Shown here: positions 61,990 to 64,000 of the stretch, piece by piece
How the letters are laid out: each line of letters opens with the position of its first letter
Numbering within the stretch: the first letter of the stretch is position 1
DNA from: Paulinella micropora
Lineage: Eukaryota > Cercozoa > Imbricatea > Euglyphida
Direction of reading: 5' to 3'
DNA: 64,000 nucleotides
NCBI GenBank assembly: GCA_009731375.1
Contig: BJOX01000137.1
Coordinates: 523,213 to 587,212 of the forward strand
Translations under genes and position numbers: made by a program
The notes under the pieces: model-generated
The model's database searches: none
Seen by the model: only the letters and a program-made list of their open reading frames with translations
Told to the model about the DNA's origin: nothing

Positions 61990-62312
61990 CATACATACAT
62001 AAATACCTAGCATATCTACCTAGCTACCTACCTACCTACCTACCTACCTACCTACCTATACCTACCTACCTACCTACATACATACATACATATACACATA
62101 CATACATATGTACATACATACATACATACATACATACATACATACTTACAAACATACATGCATGCATGCATACATACATACATACATACATACATACATA
62201 CATACATCACATACATCACATACATCACACACATACGTCACAAACGTACATACAGACATACATCACGTCACATCACATCACATCACATTACTTCACATCA
62301 CATCACATCACA

Positions 62313-62343
<31 letters not shown>

Positions 62344-62696
62344 GTACATACATACGCACATACACACATACATACATACATACATACATACATACATACA
62401 TACATAACATACATACATAACATACATACATACATACATACATACATACATACATACATACATAACATACATACATACATACATACAAACATACATATAT
62501 ACATACACATACATACATCCATCCATCCATACATATACATACATACATACACATACATACATACATACATACATGCATGCATGCATGCATGCATACATAC
62601 ATACATACATACATACATACATACATACATACATACATACGTACATACATACATACATACATGATGTACATACATACATGCAACATACACACACAA

Positions 62697-62728
<32 letters not shown>

Positions 62729-62729
62729 A

Positions 62730-62760
<31 letters not shown>

Positions 62761-63320
62761 CTGGAATCATGCATACATACATTCATGCATACATATATAC
62801 ATATATACATATATGCATGACATACATGACATACATGACATACATGACATACATTAGATTACATACATTACATACATTACGTACATTACGTACATTACGT
62901 ACATTACATACATTACATACAGTACATACAGTACATATATTACATACATTACATACATTACATACATTACATAAATTACATAAATTACATACATTACATA
63001 CATTACACACATCACATACATTAGTTCATATGTTACATAAATGAAATTAGTCACATACGTTACATACATTACATTAGCTATATACTTTACATACATTACA
63101 TACAATTTACATTACGTACATTACATACAATTGACATTACATACATTACATACAATTTACATTGCATACATTATTACAGACATTACATACAAATACATGC
63201 ATTACATACATTACATACATTACACACATTACACACATGACATGCATGACATGCATGACATACGTGACATACGTGACATACATGACATACATGACATACA
63301 TGACATACATGACATGCATT
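61056..63320. repeat. 2.2-kb CATA satellite-like array
   Basis: CATA with CATCA, CATAA, CATTA, CCTA and CATGA variants in blocks of a few hundred bases and short CA tracts. No unique sequence long enough for a gene. Confidence 0.93.
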
Positions 63321-63606
63321 ACCTGTTGCTTGCCGCTATGATTGTTCGGTCTGTTTGATGCTGTACTAATACCGTAATGTGTAGAATGAGGTAAGAAGTA
63401 CTGGTAGAGAAGTGCGCACTCTATCCTCATTCATGTGGTGGGTAGATGTTTAGTCGTAAGTCGTAGGCAAAGGTTTTTGTGGACTCCTTGAGAGAGTACC
63501 CTTAATTGAACGAAAAGACAAAAGACCCAGCTCTCCGTCCGTAATTTGCGCGGGTTTTCAATGCCAGCCAAACACCAGCTGCATCTACAGGAATATATAA
63601 AATAAA
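63321..63606. other. Non-repetitive sequence, no gene called
   Basis: Downstream of the terminal minus-strand ORF; probably its 3' UTR and intergenic sequence. Confidence 0.5.
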
Positions 63607-63824
63607 TTATATATTGTTTAATACATTATTGCGAAAAGTCCTTAATTCAAGCAATTCCGCTTTTTGTTTTTCGTATTTCTCCTTCCGCAGTAATTTTATC
63701 CTCTCTTGGTTCTTATAATAGTATGCCTTCGCATTTGCTCTATTCTTATCAGGATGAGCCTTCAAAAATGCTTTTGCCCTTTCCCCTAGTTCATTGATAA
63801 GGAACATTTTTTCCCCAAATGGAG
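63607..63824 (-). CDS. Lys-rich C-terminal exon of an unknown protein
   Basis: The minus strand reads a CTTTTTAG acceptor, then 72 codons to a TAA at 63607. The peptide is strongly charged and helical (Lys, Glu, Asn, Arg, Tyr), with a segment resembling the YYYKNQERI / KEKYEKQK pattern of charged linker repeats in various eukaryotic and large-DNA-virus proteins. A Met lies a few codons in, so it may be either a last exon or a small intronless gene. The upstream side is a TCTA microsatellite, as in other introns here. Function unknown. Confidence 0.4.
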
Positions 63825-63856
63825 CTAAAAAGAACAAAACCTAAAAATACATAAGT

Positions 63857-64000
<144 letters not shown>

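Noticed and set aside
61056-63320. CRISPR-like or satellite array with spaced repeats
   Set aside because: Units are 4-6 bp variants of CATA without unique spacers; the genome is eukaryotic.

Overview
The window is nuclear DNA from an intron-rich eukaryote of unknown species. Evidence: spliced genes with GT-AG introns, a mitochondrial-type Hsp70, COX17, an NDR-family kinase, and LTR retrotransposons of both the Ty3/gypsy and Ty1/copia types. I see no operons, ribosome binding sites, CRISPR arrays or rRNA genes. Simple repeats are extreme (GATA, CATA, GAA/GGA, CAT, GA and AT arrays) and fill most introns. Ten runs of N break the assembly; several are exactly 10 bases and so are nominal.

Layout. 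(1) 1-1554 (+): the 3' end of a gene for a TPR protein with an acidic tail. (2) 1881-2085: a solo LTR relic. About 2372-18680: a large, decayed Ty3/gypsy element on the minus strand with three gag-region ORFs, broken pol and a broken accessory ORF after pol. (3) 19338-36635 (-): a 25-exon NDR/LATS-type AGC kinase gene. All exon phases agree and sum to 2,319 coding bases (772 residues); nearly every intron is a microsatellite. (4) 37460-39991 (+): a six-exon mitochondrial Hsp70 gene, head to head with the kinase gene. (5) 41205-46945: a broken gypsy pol fragment (-), a copia 3' end with LTR (-) and a broken copia pol (+). (6) 48034-58322 (+): a nearly intact Ty3/gypsy element with 217-bp LTRs, a 4-bp target duplication, long gag and long pol. 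(7) 58.3-64 kb: an unrecognised ORF, a CCCTAG telomere-like tract, COX17 (-), long CATA arrays and a short lysine-rich terminal exon (-).

The cellular genes are separate housekeeping or signalling genes; only the kinase/Hsp70 pair shares an upstream region. Two points stand out. First, many kinase exons and the COX17 second exon have a truncated copy lying in the neighbouring microsatellite intron: upstream copies are 5' halves and downstream copies are 3' halves. Second, the gypsy elements share odd features: a CCCH finger (plus an RGG tail in one) in place of a CCHC knuckle in gag, a common primer-site core, and an extra conserved domain after the integrase. The older element also carries an accessory ORF with a membrane segment.
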